NCBI RefSeq assembly: GCF_016802725.1
Contig: NC_052666.1
Location: 9,470,875 to 9,534,874, forward strand
Source of the DNA: Solenopsis invicta
Taxonomy: Eukaryota; Arthropoda; Insecta; Hymenoptera; Formicidae
Direction: 5' to 3'
DNA length: 64,000 nucleotides
A program made the translations under genes and the position numbers. The notes beneath the pieces are model-generated. The model was not told the origin of the DNA. It saw nothing but the letters and a program-made list of their open reading frames with translations, and did no database searches. This document shows positions 43,837 to 54,910 of the stretch, piece after piece. The stretch's first letter is position 1, and every line of letters begins with the position of its first letter.

Positions 43837-46620
43837 AATGAATGAATGAATAGGCGTTTATTACTGTCCTAGGGCAAGCCCTCTAAGGACAGGCAGATAT
43901 ATAGCAAGAACAGATAAAGAAGAAAAGTGTCGACTTAAGACTAAATTATAAACATAAAAAAAAATAAAAAATAAAAAATAACATAAAAATAAAAATAAAA
44001 ACTAAAGTAGAATAACGATGCATAGAATACAGATAAAGTATCGCAATAACAAAAGTAAAGATAAAGACTAAGAAATGCTCAGAAACGAAGATACATAACT
44101 ATACGGGAGATTGAATAGCAAGGAACAAGCAATAAGTGAAAGGAAATAAATATGTGTATATATTGCCGCAAAAGAAGAGAAAACAAATGAGAGTGATGAT
44201 TAGGGAATATGCGTGGAAAAGGAGAGAACAAAATAATGTAGAGTAGCATGAGAATTAAGGCGGAGGCTGGGACTGAGACGCACCACGCTGCTGCAAAAAA
44301 TCGAAAAGGCCACGTCTGAAGGAGCGAGTAGACTCAGCGCTGCGAACAGCAATGGGGAGAGAGTTCCAGAAAGAGGGAGCAGTAAAGGCGAAGGAACGCT
44401 GGAATGTAGAGGTGCGGCAGGAGGGGATCGCTAGGTCCAGTGGGGAAGCTCTGGAGGCCGCTCTGGGTCTTGGACAGGGCAGGAGCAAGGAGGCTAAGTA
44501 GGGAGGGATGCCTGTACGGAGGATGACAAAGATGAAGCAGCCGAAGAGGTAAAGTCTCCTGTCATCCGCCCTCAGCCAGCCAAGCTGAGAATAAAAATGT
44601 GAGACGTGATCATCCCAGCGGAGGTCGCAGATGAAGCGTACGCAGGTGTTCATCAGACGCCTGAGCTGAAGGCGATGCGACCCGGTGAGGTCTGTCAAGA
44701 CGGCAGAGCAATAGTCAAAGATAGGGAAGATCAGAGAGGACACGAGGCGAACGCGCAGGGGACGTGAGAGGCAGTGCCGGTAATACTTGAGGCGCCAGAG
44801 TACGCCGTTCACGCGCTGGGACACTGACCTGACCTGCTCGTTCCAGCTAAGAGTGCTGGTGAAGATCAAGCCAAGATTGACCACCCGATCGGTGACCTCG
44901 ATAGGAGTGCCGTTAATTTCCAAAACGATGTTGTTATTAGCAAGAATATTATTGACATAGCGAGCACTACCTAGGAGGATGGCCTTAGTTTTCATGGCGT
45001 TCAAGGTGAGTCGGTTGTTGCGAGCCCATTGCTCTATCGCGGAGATGTCCTCTCTGATCCTCCCAAGCGCGTATTCGAGATCGGCAGGAGAGAAGTCCAG
45101 GTAGATCTGCAGATCGTCCGCGTAGAGTAGATGTCGGCTGTGGCGAATCACTGTCCTCAGGTCATTAATAAATAGAGCAAAAAGCAGGGGGCCGATAACG
45201 GAGCCCTGAGGAACGCCTGCTTGGATAAGACTCCAAGAAGAGAAGCCGTCGTGACCGCGGACACGCTGGGACCTGCCAGAGAGGTAAGACTCGAACCAGC
45301 GAAGGACGGGGCGGGAGATGTGGAAGTGCGGAAGCTTACGCAGAAGCAGCTCGTGGCTGACGGAGTCGAAGGCCTTCGAGAAGTCGAATAGGATGAGGAG
45401 GGTGACCTTTCTCTGATCAACGGCCCGTCTAACGTCGTCCGCCAGCTTGACGAGCGCAGTCTGTGTGCTGTAACCGCAGCGGAAGCCGGATTGGAGAGGA
45501 TCGAGGAGATGGAGAGAGGAGAGATGGAAAGAGAGCTGATCGAAGACGATGCGCTCGAGGATCTTGGAGAGAAAACAGAGGAGAGAAATAGGACGGTAGT
45601 CGGGAGGAGAGAAGGGAGTTTTGACCTTGGGAAGAGGGATAATGTGGGAGCGCTTCCAAGAGGAAGGAAAAGTGGAGGAGTTCAATGATAAGTTCAGGAG
45701 ATCGAGGATGATATGGAAGATGAAGGGGAGACAATCAAGAATGAAGCGGCGACTCAAGTTGTCAGGACCTGCGGCATTAGAGGAGCATCTGGTGAGCGCC
45801 CTATGGAGGACAATGGGCGTGATGTGTAGAAAGTAAAATGAAGAGGGATGGGATAAGGAGATAGATGAAGATGGGGAAGAGCTAGGAGGAGAGAGAGGGA
45901 CCGACAGAGGGGAGGAGGCAAGAGGATGAGGGGAGAGAGGAGAGAGATGAGCGGAGCAGAAAAAGGAGTTGAGTTGGTCGAGAGAGAGGTCAAGTGTCGA
46001 AGAGGAGGAGCGAGATTTGGCAAGACCCAGTGATCGTAGCTCAGACCACAGCCGGGCGGGCGATGCTGCAGAATCCAAGCGTCGACCGAGATAGCCACTT
46101 CTGGCAGTGTCTAACAGGATATTCACCCTGTTACACAGGGATCGGAAGGTGGCCAACCTAGCAAGAGTGGGACACCGACGAAGAGCTCTCCTGGCCGAGT
46201 CCCTTTCGTACATGAGTTCGCGAATGTTACTGTCGATCCAAGGAGCTGGAGGCCTCCTAGCGCGAAAGGTACGGAGTGGAGCAACGGCGTCGAGAGCGGT
46301 CTGAAGAAGGGCAGTGAAGGCATCAATCTTGTCGTCCAATGCAGTGGACTGGTGAAGGGAATCCCAGTCAAGGGAGACAAGACAATGAGAGAGCGTCTCA
46401 AGGTTGATACCGGTGAGATTGCGAGCAGAGATGACGCGAGGCGGAAGTCTGTTAAAGTTACAGTTGAGGGTTACCTCGATGAGGTCGTGGCAAGACAGGA
46501 AGGAAAGGGCGTGTTGATGGTGAGACAACGCGAAGGACTGATTGCTGACTAAGCAGTGGTCTATGCGGGAGTGAGAAGTAGCGGTATGGTGGGTGTCGGA
46601 GAACGGGATAATGTGCAGAC
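43837..46620 (-). mobile_element. CR1-like non-LTR retrotransposon, 5'-truncated
   Basis: It is inserted in the family C mariner, removing about 7 bp of target and leaving no clear TSD. On the minus strand it ends in a TTCA-repeat tail (43,837-43,851) rather than poly(A), as in several LINE clades of the CR1/Jockey group. The 5' end is cut within the last endonuclease motif (SRIDHCLVS). Confidence 0.8.
44255..46618 (-). CDS. CR1/Jockey-group ORF2, 5'-truncated but open
   Basis: About 787 codons open from the truncation point to the stop. Seen in order: the end of the endonuclease (SRIDHCLVS); linker; RT with PDYRPISLLCFLSKILERIV, QSGFRCGYSTQTALVKLADD, LILFDFSKAFDSVSHELLL (first catalytic Asp), IQAGVPQGSVIGPLLFALFI and HLLYADDLQIYLDF (YADD); thumb; and a C-terminal region with FNSLP-like text (SFWNSLPIAVRSAESTRSFR). 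No frameshift is seen, so the insertion is young relative to the R1 copies. There is no native start codon because the 5' end is lost. The clade is CR1/L2/Kiri-like from RT motifs; finer placement needs phylogeny. Confidence 0.85.
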   Translation of the reverse strand: MHIIPFSDTHHTATSHSRIDHCLVSNQSFALSHHQHALSFLSCHDLIEVTLNCNFNRLPPRVISARNLTGINLETLSHCLVSLDWDSLHQSTALDDKIDAFTALLQTALDAVAPLRTFRARRPPAPWIDSNIRELMYERDSARRALRRCPTLARLATFRSLCNRVNILLDTARSGYLGRRLDSAASPARLWSELRSLGLAKSRSSSSTLDLSLDQLNSFFCSAHLSPLSPHPLASSPLSVPLSPPSSSPSSSISLSHPSSFYFLHITPIVLHRALTRCSSNAAGPDNLSRRFILDCLPFIFHIILDLLNLSLNSSTFPSSWKRSHIIPLPKVKTPFSPPDYRPISLLCFLSKILERIVFDQLSFHLSSLHLLDPLQSGFRCGYSTQTALVKLADDVRRAVDQRKVTLLILFDFSKAFDSVSHELLLRKLPHFHISRPVLRWFESYLSGRSQRVRGHDGFSSWSLIQAGVPQGSVIGPLLFALFINDLRTVIRHSRHLLYADDLQIYLDFSPADLEYALGRIREDISAIEQWARNNRLTLNAMKTKAILLGSARYVNNILANNNIVLEINGTPIEVTDRVVNLGLIFTSTLSWNEQVRSVSQRVNGVLWRLKYYRHCLSRPLRVRLVSSLIFPIFDYCSAVLTDLTGSHRLQLRRLMNTCVRFICDLRWDDHVSHFYSQLGWLRADDRRLYLFGCFIFVILRTGIPPYLASLLLPCPRPRAASRASPLDLAIPSCRTSTFQRSFAFTAPSFWNSLPIAVRSAESTRSFRRGLFDFLQQRGASQSQPPP

Positions 46621-48437
46621 CAGCTCAGCGTGATTTATTATGAGCTGTTGCAACCGGGTGAAACCATCACAGGAGCTTGCTACCGAACACAATTAATGCG
46701 TTTGAGCCGAGCATTGCAGGAAAAACGGCCACAATACGAGCAAAGACACGAAAAAGTGATGTTGCTGCACGACAACGCTCGGCCACATGTTGCTCAGGTC
46801 GTTAAAACCTATCTGGAAACATTGAAATGGGACGTCTTACCTCATCCGCCGTATTCTCCTGACATCGCCCCTTCAGAATACCACTTGTTCCGATCAATAG
46901 CGCATGGCCTGGCTGAGCAGCACTTCCATTATTACGAAGAGGCCAAAAACTGGGTCGATTCATGGATCGCCGCAACAGACGAGCAGTTTTTTCGACACGG
47001 GATTCGTATGCTGCCCGAAAGGTGGGAGAAAGTAGTGGCCAGCGATGGACAATACTTTCAAGAATAAGTATGTAACCATTTTTCAACAATCAATCCTCAA
47101 ATTTTGACAAAAAACGGCGGTTTTCAATTTGTACTCCTAATATAATTAAAATATTAATGTTTATATCCTTGAAGTCTTAATATTGGCTGTTAATCTTTAC
47201 TTTATTGTAAATAAAATATTATATCTTATATAATATTTTAATATTATATAAGAATAAACTAATGATGAAAAGTACTGTTATTTTTGAGGCACAAGTTGCC
47301 TGTACGGTCTTGTATATAAGTAAGAAAACATAATCACGTAATATAATTAAAATAATAATAACAATAAAAAGAAATAAACGTATTCAAAATGTACTTGATT
47401 TATAATCTAACTAACACTTTATAGTGTGTTTATTGTTGCACTTGCCACTTATTCCGCCATCTTTTCCTCCGCCAGCTTTCGATGCTTAACAGGTGCGTCA
47501 TCCAGAGTGTCCTCGTGTGGAGGAGTCGTCGTAATACCTATCAATCTCCTTTATGGAGTTGTCCGGCGTTGCGTCCCGGTAGCTTTTACTCTGATAGGCA
47601 GTTGTGGCTTCAATTTGGTTATGTTCCAGATTTACTTTGGAGTGATCCGGCATGCCGTCTTCGGTTTCCGGGTCCATCGTCATCGGCTGGATTGCTATCG
47701 GGGGCTTTGACCGGACGAACGAATGTTAATTTCACAATTCTCATTTTTCAGGTTATTTCCCTTACCTTTGAACTAAATCCTGCTCGGATTGCACGGTCGT
47801 TAGGTAATTTGACCTATTAATTACCAAGGTAATCTATTAATCGAATCTTTCTCTCTCTGTTTCAGGAATTCTCGTACGTGATTGGCCAGGCTTGTCCTTC
47901 CTGTCAACGGTCGTCGTGGGATTAATTACGCTACTGCGTAATGTCCGTCGGTACACAGATAAGTCTTTACCGTTTGTATTGCGCACTGAGTTTATGCGAT
48001 TATTATTTCAGAAACGCACATGAAAACGGGATTCTCAACGTTCAGGTAGACAAACCAATCATAACAAGTTTCGTAACCAATTACATATTTATTGTACACT
48101 TTTCTTATATAAAAATAAATTGTGCTCCATACAGTCTGATTACACGTGTACAATGTTCCCGAATCACGATAATGTTGCGTTCCTTAATAATAAAATGAAT
48201 CACTCGCTACGCGCGCGATGATGCAACATTGCATCATTCATACCAATGTCCGATGACATCGATGCGTCTCGTCTCGTGGTGTGTTTTCCACTATTCTTGT
48301 CATGGCGTTCCCCGAGCTTATCTTCTAGGGTCTCTATTTCTTTACTTCTATGTATTATTACGCCAACACGGCGGCGATGGCACAGCAGAGCGCAAAATGA
48401 CTGTTTAAATTTGTGGCTGTCTTAATATTTATGCTAA

Positions 48438-50509
48438 CAAGGAAACACAGGGAAGTGTCCGCCTCAGATTAAAACAAGTTTTTAATATGTTGTACTACAG
48501 ATAAAAATAAGGGACACGTATTTTTTTATACGTGCCCATACGCACTTTAAGGGGATGAAACACCCCTTTGAAGAAAATCGGTTTTTTTCTTTTGAAACGT
48601 ATGCCGTCGAAACTATAAAAGATAGAAAAAAATGTTTTAAATGAAAGTTGAACGGCTCGAAGAGTAATTTATAACAGCGAAAAAAAAAATTTTTTTTAAA
48701 TTCTTCTTAATACTTTCCCCACCACTTACCTATCTTTTTTCAAAATTTTTATTTTTTTTATAAGCAAAATAAAGCTTATTTTATTACGAATTCAACGGTA
48801 TGTGATAAAGTTACGATACAACATTCCCATTTTCCAAAAATAATTAAAAACCTCTCTATACGCACGGTACGCGCACCCGTCCGCGCGTTCGTGCGCTACG
48901 GAAGTGACTCCCTCCGATTTCGACGTGCCTTTAATATGTTGTACAGATTAAAATAAGGGACACATATTTTTTACACGTGTCCAAAAATCGGGTTTTTTCT
49001 TTCGAAGCGTGTATCGTCGAAACTATAAGAGATAAAGAAAAATGTTCTCAATGAAAGTTGAATGCATGTTTTTCTCGCATAAGATGACAAAAACATTTCG
49101 AGGACAGTCTGCGTCTAACATGAAAACGCAGACATTGAGAAAAACATTTACTACAAAATAGAACGACATTACACTAAAGAATAACAACAATTACGGTGTT
49201 GTAACACATTAATTTCTTGTTTAGAAAATAATATGTAATTAATATAAATTAAACATTTATTTACTGGTCTACATGATTCGACTAGAATATTTGTTCTCTT
49301 CAACATTTTATAAATAAGGAGACTTGGATTACAAAAAATTATTACTCACACATTCCATACCTTCACTATCTAACGCCAGCTCAACTAACAACAAGAGAAC
49401 TAACATAAAACTAATTAAAAAATTAGTTAAAAATTTCATCTTTTATACTGCATTTATACAATTCACTTAAAGTGTTTATTAAATTCCATTAATGTAGAAA
49501 TATGCATAACTACGCTACTGGTGCGTGCACTTAGGGTCATTTCCTACCTTGAAATAGAATGTTTACATCTCGGCAGTATTGACATGTATAGATTCAAGAG
49601 TTACGTATGTAAGGAAATGAGTGCACGAGCCAGTAGCGTGGTTATGCATATTTCTACACTAATCGAATTTAATAAACACATTAATTGAATTGTATAAATG
49701 CAGTATAAAAGATGAAACTAATTTTTTAATTAAAGAAATTAATATCTTACAACACCGTAATTGTTGTTATTCTTTAGTGTAGTTTCGTTTTATTTTGTAG
49801 TAAATGTTTTTCTCAATGTCTGCGTTTTCATGTTAGACGCAGACTGTCCTCGAAATGTTTTTGTCATCTTATGCGAGAAAAACATGCATTCAACTTTCAT
49901 TGAGAACATTTTTCTTTATCTCTTATAGTTTCGACGATACACGCTTCGAAAGAAAAAACCCGATTTTTGGACACGTGTAAAAAATATGTGTCCCTTATTT
50001 TAATCTGTACAACATATTAAAGGCACGTCGAAATCGGAGGGAGTCACTTCCGTAGCGCACGAACGCGCGGACGGGTGCGCGTACCGTGCGTATAGAGAGG
50101 TTTTTAATTATTTTTGGAAAATGGGAATGTTGTATCATAACTTTATCATATACCGTTGAATTCGTAATAAAATAAGCTTTATTTTGCTTATAAAAAAAAT
50201 AAAAATTTTGAAAAAAATAGGTAAGTGGTGGGGAAAAATATTAAAAAGAATTAAAAAGAAAATTTTTTTTTCGCTGTTATAAATTACTCTTCAAGCCATT
50301 CAACTTTCATTTAAAACATTTTTTTCTATCTTTTATAGTTTCGACGGCATACGTTTCGAAAAAAAAAACCGATTTTCTTCAAAGGGGTGTTTCACCCTCT
50401 TATGTGCGTATGGGCACGTATAAAAAAATACGTGTCCCTTATTTTTATCTGTACTACAACATACAAAACTCGTTTTAATCTGAGGCGGGCAATTCCCTGT
50501 GTTTCCTTG
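48438..50509. mobile_element. Foldback element, 2.07 kb palindrome with about 1 kb arms
   Basis: The two halves are nearly exact reverse complements from the tips (CAAGGAAACACAGGGAA) to about 49,490/49,690, leaving a roughly 200 bp centre that is itself partly paired. The flanks are TAA on both sides (48,435-48,437 and 50,510-50,512). Each arm also holds two diverged direct copies of a unit of about 190 bp (e.g. 48,480-48,660 and 48,925-49,070). No reading frame. A 3 bp TAA duplication is typical of PIF/Harbinger-mobilised elements; that link is inference. Confidence 0.8.
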
Positions 50510-51957
50510 TAAGTTGATACAAAACAACTAAAATGCTTATGCATATAATGTTTAGTGTATTCATTATGATTGAATCTTGAATTTTAGTGTAATTTATTAT
50601 TATTTATTTCTATATTTTTATATATTGCATGTAGATGGTGTGGCTTATGTTATATGGTTTGCTTAATATAAGATCTAAATTTAAGGTAACAATAATAAAA
50701 TGAAATAAGAAAATAAAATTAAACCAAAATAATAAAAAATGAAGTAAAATTGAATAAATAAAATAAAAAAAATAAAATAATTGAACATGTTGTTCGTATG
50801 ACGCATTGCGGAGTATACCCTTTTGGCTACTCTGCCGTCTGCTCCTGTGTTTGGATCCGGGGCTGAGCGTCTGCGTCATCGGGGATGTTCGTGTTTGTTG
50901 AGATGGCCGCTTCGTCGGTTTCCTCAATCGGATTGTCCGACGCCCTATCCTGGTCGGCTGTGTTGTGGATTGCTGACGCAAGCCAGTTTCTATCTGGCTT
51001 GCGTCTAGCTCGCCGTTCCTCCTGGCCCTATCCGGTGAAGTCTCCTTCATTCTGGTGTCCATTTTTGGTTTCGATGGTGTTTCTATGAGAAGCTCATCCT
51101 CCCATGGGCAGGGTTGTTAAAAATTGCGTTTTTTTTTTAAACTAAACATTCTGTTTTTTTTGTTTAAAACATGTTTTTAATGTTTTATATATGTTTTAAA
51201 CTACGTTAAAAGAAATCATGTTTAAAATGAAAAAAAAACATTATTTAAACATATACATATTTATATTTTACAAACATTAAGATATAATTTCTTTCGACTA
51301 ATTATAGTAAATTATAGTTCTATATTTCAAAACATTCTATATGTTAAGAATTAATCAATGGAAGTATTGAAAGTCCTTTATTTTTAATCTTGGAAGGAAA
51401 ATTAAGGATTCTGAAATTTATTGATTTTTTTATGCGTTATGCATTATGCGTCAAAAATATGTGCTCTTGCCTTAAAAATTCGACATTAGTATTATTAGTT
51501 GGTAATGTCGGTATGATAATACCGACATATTGCATTTATAGTGTCTTTAGTCTCTGTTGACAGGAAACGCCAATGTTGAGGTTGAGGCGCTGTATTTGCT
51601 TAAAGCGCGCTCCTTTGTTTTAGACTTTCAGTTTTTTCTGCAGAATAGCATACGTACGTAATGCATTTACTCCAATCTTGCTAGCTTTATTGTCAGGTAT
51701 ATTATTATATATTTTGTAACACATATTGGAATATTCAAGTGTGTATCAAGTGCTCTTCAGATAGCAACATTGTTTTTTATTTTTATATGTAAAAATAAAC
51801 AAAATTTCGTACGTGTAATAGGAAAACATGACTGGTCGACGACAAGATGCAATTTGGTAACATTTTATTAAAGTAAAAGAGAATGATAAAGTAAGAGCCA
51901 AATGTAAATATTGTAAAAAAGAAATATGTGCTTTAGTAGCACGTATGAAATTGCATA

Positions 51958-53267
51958 CGAGGTGTGTTCAAAAAGTATCGCGAATTTTGAATTTTCGCGG
52001 GTTACGTATATTCGAATTTCGATCTTTTTGTGGCGTTATGTTGGTACTCATGTCTCTCACTTATGCCGACAAGCTCGGCCATTTTGAATGTTCACTTAAT
52101 TGTTGACAGCTGCTTTGCTTGCACGTGTTTTGGATCGTCTTCGATTTTTACCTATTCAAAAAAATGGATCAAAGAACCTGTATCAAATTTTGTGTGAAAA
52201 ACGAAATTAAGTGCGCGGATGCATTCCGAATGTTGACTGTGGCATACGGAGAAGCTACCTTGGACCGAAGCAACGTTTATCGGTGGTACAAAATGTTCTC
52301 AGAAGGCCGAGAAGATGTGAACGACGAAGAGCGTGCCGGACGCCCGAGCACTTCAATAACAGACGAAAAAATTAATGAAGTGGAGAAAATGGTATTGGCC
52401 AATCGTCGAATCACCGTTAGAGAAGTTGCTGAGGACCTAAACATATTGATTGGCTCGTGCCATTCGATTTTTATCAATGATTTGGGCATGAGACGGGTCG
52501 CCGCGAAATTCGTACCAAAATTGCTCAATTGCGACCAAAAACAGCATCGCATGAACATTGCTAATGAGATGTTGGACTCTGTCCGCGACGACCCAAATTT
52601 GCTCCAGAGGGTCATAACTGGTGACGAATCGTGGGTTTATGGTTATGACGTGGAAACCAAAGCTCAATCATCTCAATGGAAGCTGCCGCACGAACCAAGA
52701 CCGAAAAAAGCGCGCCAAGTTCGGTCGAATGTGAAAGTTTTCTTCGATTGCAGGGGCGTGGTGCATCATGAGTTCTTGCCACAGGGTAGAACGGTCAATA
52801 AGGAATATTACCTGCAAGTTATGCGCAATTTGCGCGAAGCAATCCGCCAGAAACGCCCGGATTTGTGGAAAAAAAAAAATTGGCTTTTGCACCACGATAA
52901 CGCCCCTGCTCACACATCGTTGCTTGTGCGCGACTTTTTGGCCAAAAACAACACACTAATGATGCCGCAGCCACCGTATTCCCCAGATCTGGCCCCCTGT
53001 GACTTTTTCTTGTTCCCTAAACTGAAGAGGCCCATGAAAGGACGACGTTACGCTACGCTTGACGAGATAAAGACGGCTTCGAAGGAGGAGCTGAACAAGA
53101 TAAAAAAAAATGATTTTTTGAAGTGCTTCGAAGATTGGAAAAACCGTTGGCACAAGTGTATAATATCTCATGGGGATTACTTTGAAGGGGACAAAATAGA
53201 TATTCATGAATAAATAAATAATTTTTGAAAAAACACAAAATTCGCGATACTTTTTGAACACACCTCG
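51958..53267 (+). mobile_element. Mariner copy 2 (family A), inside hAT-1 exon 1
   Basis: Same 32 bp ends as copies 1 and 3, TA flanks at 51,956-51,957 and 53,268-53,269. Length 1,310 bp, 12 bp shorter than the others because of one internal deletion. Confidence 0.96.
52164..53213 (+). CDS. Mariner transposase, family A copy 2, with 4-residue deletion
   Basis: Open frame of 349 codons from MDQRTCIKF. It differs from copies 1 and 3 by loss of LLTV in the strand VKV-LLTV-FFDCRG, apparently by recombination between two GTTTT motifs. This lies between the first and second catalytic Asp in a core beta-strand, so activity is doubtful although the DD34D residues remain. Other changes are NILIGS for NISIGS and WKKKN for WKNKN. 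Confidence 0.9.
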   Translation: MDQRTCIKFCVKNEIKCADAFRMLTVAYGEATLDRSNVYRWYKMFSEGREDVNDEERAGRPSTSITDEKINEVEKMVLANRRITVREVAEDLNILIGSCHSIFINDLGMRRVAAKFVPKLLNCDQKQHRMNIANEMLDSVRDDPNLLQRVITGDESWVYGYDVETKAQSSQWKLPHEPRPKKARQVRSNVKVFFDCRGVVHHEFLPQGRTVNKEYYLQVMRNLREAIRQKRPDLWKKKNWLLHHDNAPAHTSLLVRDFLAKNNTLMMPQPPYSPDLAPCDFFLFPKLKRPMKGRRYATLDEIKTASKEELNKIKKNDFLKCFEDWKNRWHKCIISHGDYFEGDKIDIHE

Positions 53268-53431
53268 TATACAACATAAATGCAAATCTACACATAAAGA
53301 CGAAGAGTCTGATCAATTTGAAATGGACGATATCGATCTTAACACTAAATCAGAAAGACAAAATTGTAAGTACATATGAACATGTTAATATTATTAATAT
53401 ATTAATTGTAACTCTAGCAGTACATAATATC

Positions 53432-53440
53432 GTGTGTGTG

Positions 53441-53471
<31 letters not shown>

Positions 53472-53543
53472 ACACACTACACACACACACACATACATAT
53501 ATATATACATTTAATAATAATTACATGTTTTGTTCAATATATA

Positions 53544-53594
<51 letters not shown>
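53432..53594. repeat. (TG)n/(CA)n and (TA)n microsatellites
   Basis: A TG run (53,432-53,470) is followed by a CA run (53,475-53,493), making a loose palindrome, then a long TA run (53,540-53,594). The family B mariner is inserted at the end of the TA run, a natural TA-rich target. Confidence 0.9.
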
Positions 53595-53596
<2 letters not shown>

Positions 53597-53599
<3 letters not shown>

Positions 53600-54910
53600 G
53601 GTGCGTTCCATAAGTAATGCGACCAAATTCATAAAAAACTATTTATTGAATATATTTGTACCAATGGTTAGAAATCTTCAAAATAGCACCCTCCCGCATC
53701 GATACATTTTTGGAGGCGATGCTTCCAGGCCTGGAAGGCATCCTGAAAGGCCTTCTCCGGGATGTCCTTTAGAGCCGATGTCACATGTGCCTGGATGTTT
53801 GTAATTGTGCCCCAATGTTTTCCTTTCAGGCCTTGTTTTAAACGAGGAAACAAAAAAAAGTCTGCGGGTGCCAGGTCGGGACTGTAGGGAGGCTGGGAAA
53901 CCAATGGGGTGTGGGTCTTGGCCAGGAAATCGTTGACAACGAAGGCGCTGTGGCTTGGCGCGTTGTCATGATGCAGCTTCCACGCGTTCTTGATGTCGCT
54001 TCGGCAACGTGTGACCCTTTTTTTCAATTTTTTTAGCACTTCCAAGTAGAAAGCTGCGTTCACAGTGGTCCCTGTAGGTACGAATTCATGGTGAACAATG
54101 CCTCTGACGTCAAAGAAGACAATGAGCATGGTTTTGATTCTGGATTTGCTCATGCGTGCCTTCTTGGGGCGGGGCGACGATGGAGTGTGCCACTCTGAAC
54201 TCTGTCTTTTTGTCTCCACGTACTCAAAAATCCACGACTCATCACCGGTGATAACTGAGTTTAAAAAATTAGGATCATTTTCACACATTTCCAAGAGTTC
54301 TTGGCATCGAAGCACTCGCATGTTCTTTTGTTCGTCGGTCAACACTTTAGGGACCAGTTTGGCGCACACCTTTTTCATGTTTAAATCGTCGGTTACAATA
54401 CGAAAAACTGTTGTTTTCGTAATGTTAAGAGTTTCTGCTATCAATTGAAGGCTCAACCGTCTGTCAAAATTTAAACAATCACGCACACGCGTCACATTTT
54501 CGTCAATTCGGGAGGTTGATGGACGTCCAATGCGGGGTTCGTCGGTGACTTCCTCTCGGCCCTCCTTGAACGACTTGTGCCATCGGAAAACTTGTGATTT
54601 TGACAAGCAATCACTCCCAAAGGCCTGCTGAATTAATGGCAACGTTTCGGTGGCGGACTTTCCAAGTTTAACGCAGAATTTGATAGCGTAACGTTGCTCC
54701 ACAGTACGATCCATCGCGCCGTGCTACGTTAACCTCAAACGCGGTTCACGGGAATGCACGTCCTGACTCTCCTGCTGCTCGGAAGCGACCGAGACCGGGC
54801 GCATTTTGAAGCTAACACTCCCCTCCACCTTTCCCAACAGGTTAGAACACGCTGCGGTGTATCGTCGCGTCAGGAAAAAATTGGTCGCATTACTTATGGA
54901 ACGCACCATG
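53597..54910 (-). mobile_element. Mariner (family B), in the hAT-1 intron
   Basis: 1,314 bp with 30 bp terminal inverted repeats beginning CATGGTGCGTTCCATAAG and TA flanks (53,595-53,596 and 54,911-54,912). Inserted in a (TA)n tract. Confidence 0.95.
53668..54714 (-). CDS. Mariner transposase, family B, intact
   Basis: 348 residues from a real ATG (MDRTVEQRYAIKFCVKLGKS). Helix-turn-helix region with SKSQVFRWHKSFKEGREE and GRPSTS; catalytic motifs TGDESWIFEYV, HHDNAPSHSAFVVNDFL and PYSPDLAPADFFLFPRL in DD34D spacing; WHTPSSPRPKKAR in place of the LPHEPRPKKAR of family A. No stop or frameshift. Related to, but clearly distinct from, family A. Confidence 0.94.
   Translation of the reverse strand: MDRTVEQRYAIKFCVKLGKSATETLPLIQQAFGSDCLSKSQVFRWHKSFKEGREEVTDEPRIGRPSTSRIDENVTRVRDCLNFDRRLSLQLIAETLNITKTTVFRIVTDDLNMKKVCAKLVPKVLTDEQKNMRVLRCQELLEMCENDPNFLNSVITGDESWIFEYVETKRQSSEWHTPSSPRPKKARMSKSRIKTMLIVFFDVRGIVHHEFVPTGTTVNAAFYLEVLKKLKKRVTRCRSDIKNAWKLHHDNAPSHSAFVVNDFLAKTHTPLVSQPPYSPDLAPADFFLFPRLKQGLKGKHWGTITNIQAHVTSALKDIPEKAFQDAFQAWKHRLQKCIDAGGCYFEDF

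Larger units (their letters stand above)
43257..47067 (+). pseudogene. Mariner transposase, family C, broken
   Basis: Start ATG at 43,257 (MSKFVPNKRHLREVLLF). An N-terminal helix-turn-helix (GEASISERTCREWFQRFKSG) is followed by a frameshift near 43,585, then PRDVERRFFACEQLL and TGDEKWIHYDNPKRKKSW with the first catalytic Asp. The LINE interrupts at 43,837-46,620. After it: HDNARPHVAQ (second Asp) and PYSPDIAPSEYHLFRS (third Asp), 34 residues apart (DD34D). It ends at 47,067. The motifs place it in the mariner family but in a subgroup different from families A and B here. Confidence 0.9.
43093..47137 (+). mobile_element. Mariner (family C), split by a CR1-like LINE
   Basis: 27 bp terminal inverted repeats beginning GGAGTACAAATTGAAAAC, with TA flanks (43,091-43,092 and 47,138-47,139). 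The length without the LINE is about 1.26 kb, normal for mariner. It is inserted in the AT-rich part of X_B. Confidence 0.92.

Noticed and set aside
42325..48437. X_B and X_D end segments as the two LTRs of one 5-6 kb element
   Set aside because: The GGGCTT duplication and the continuation of R1-D gag across X_B show two separate nested insertions instead.
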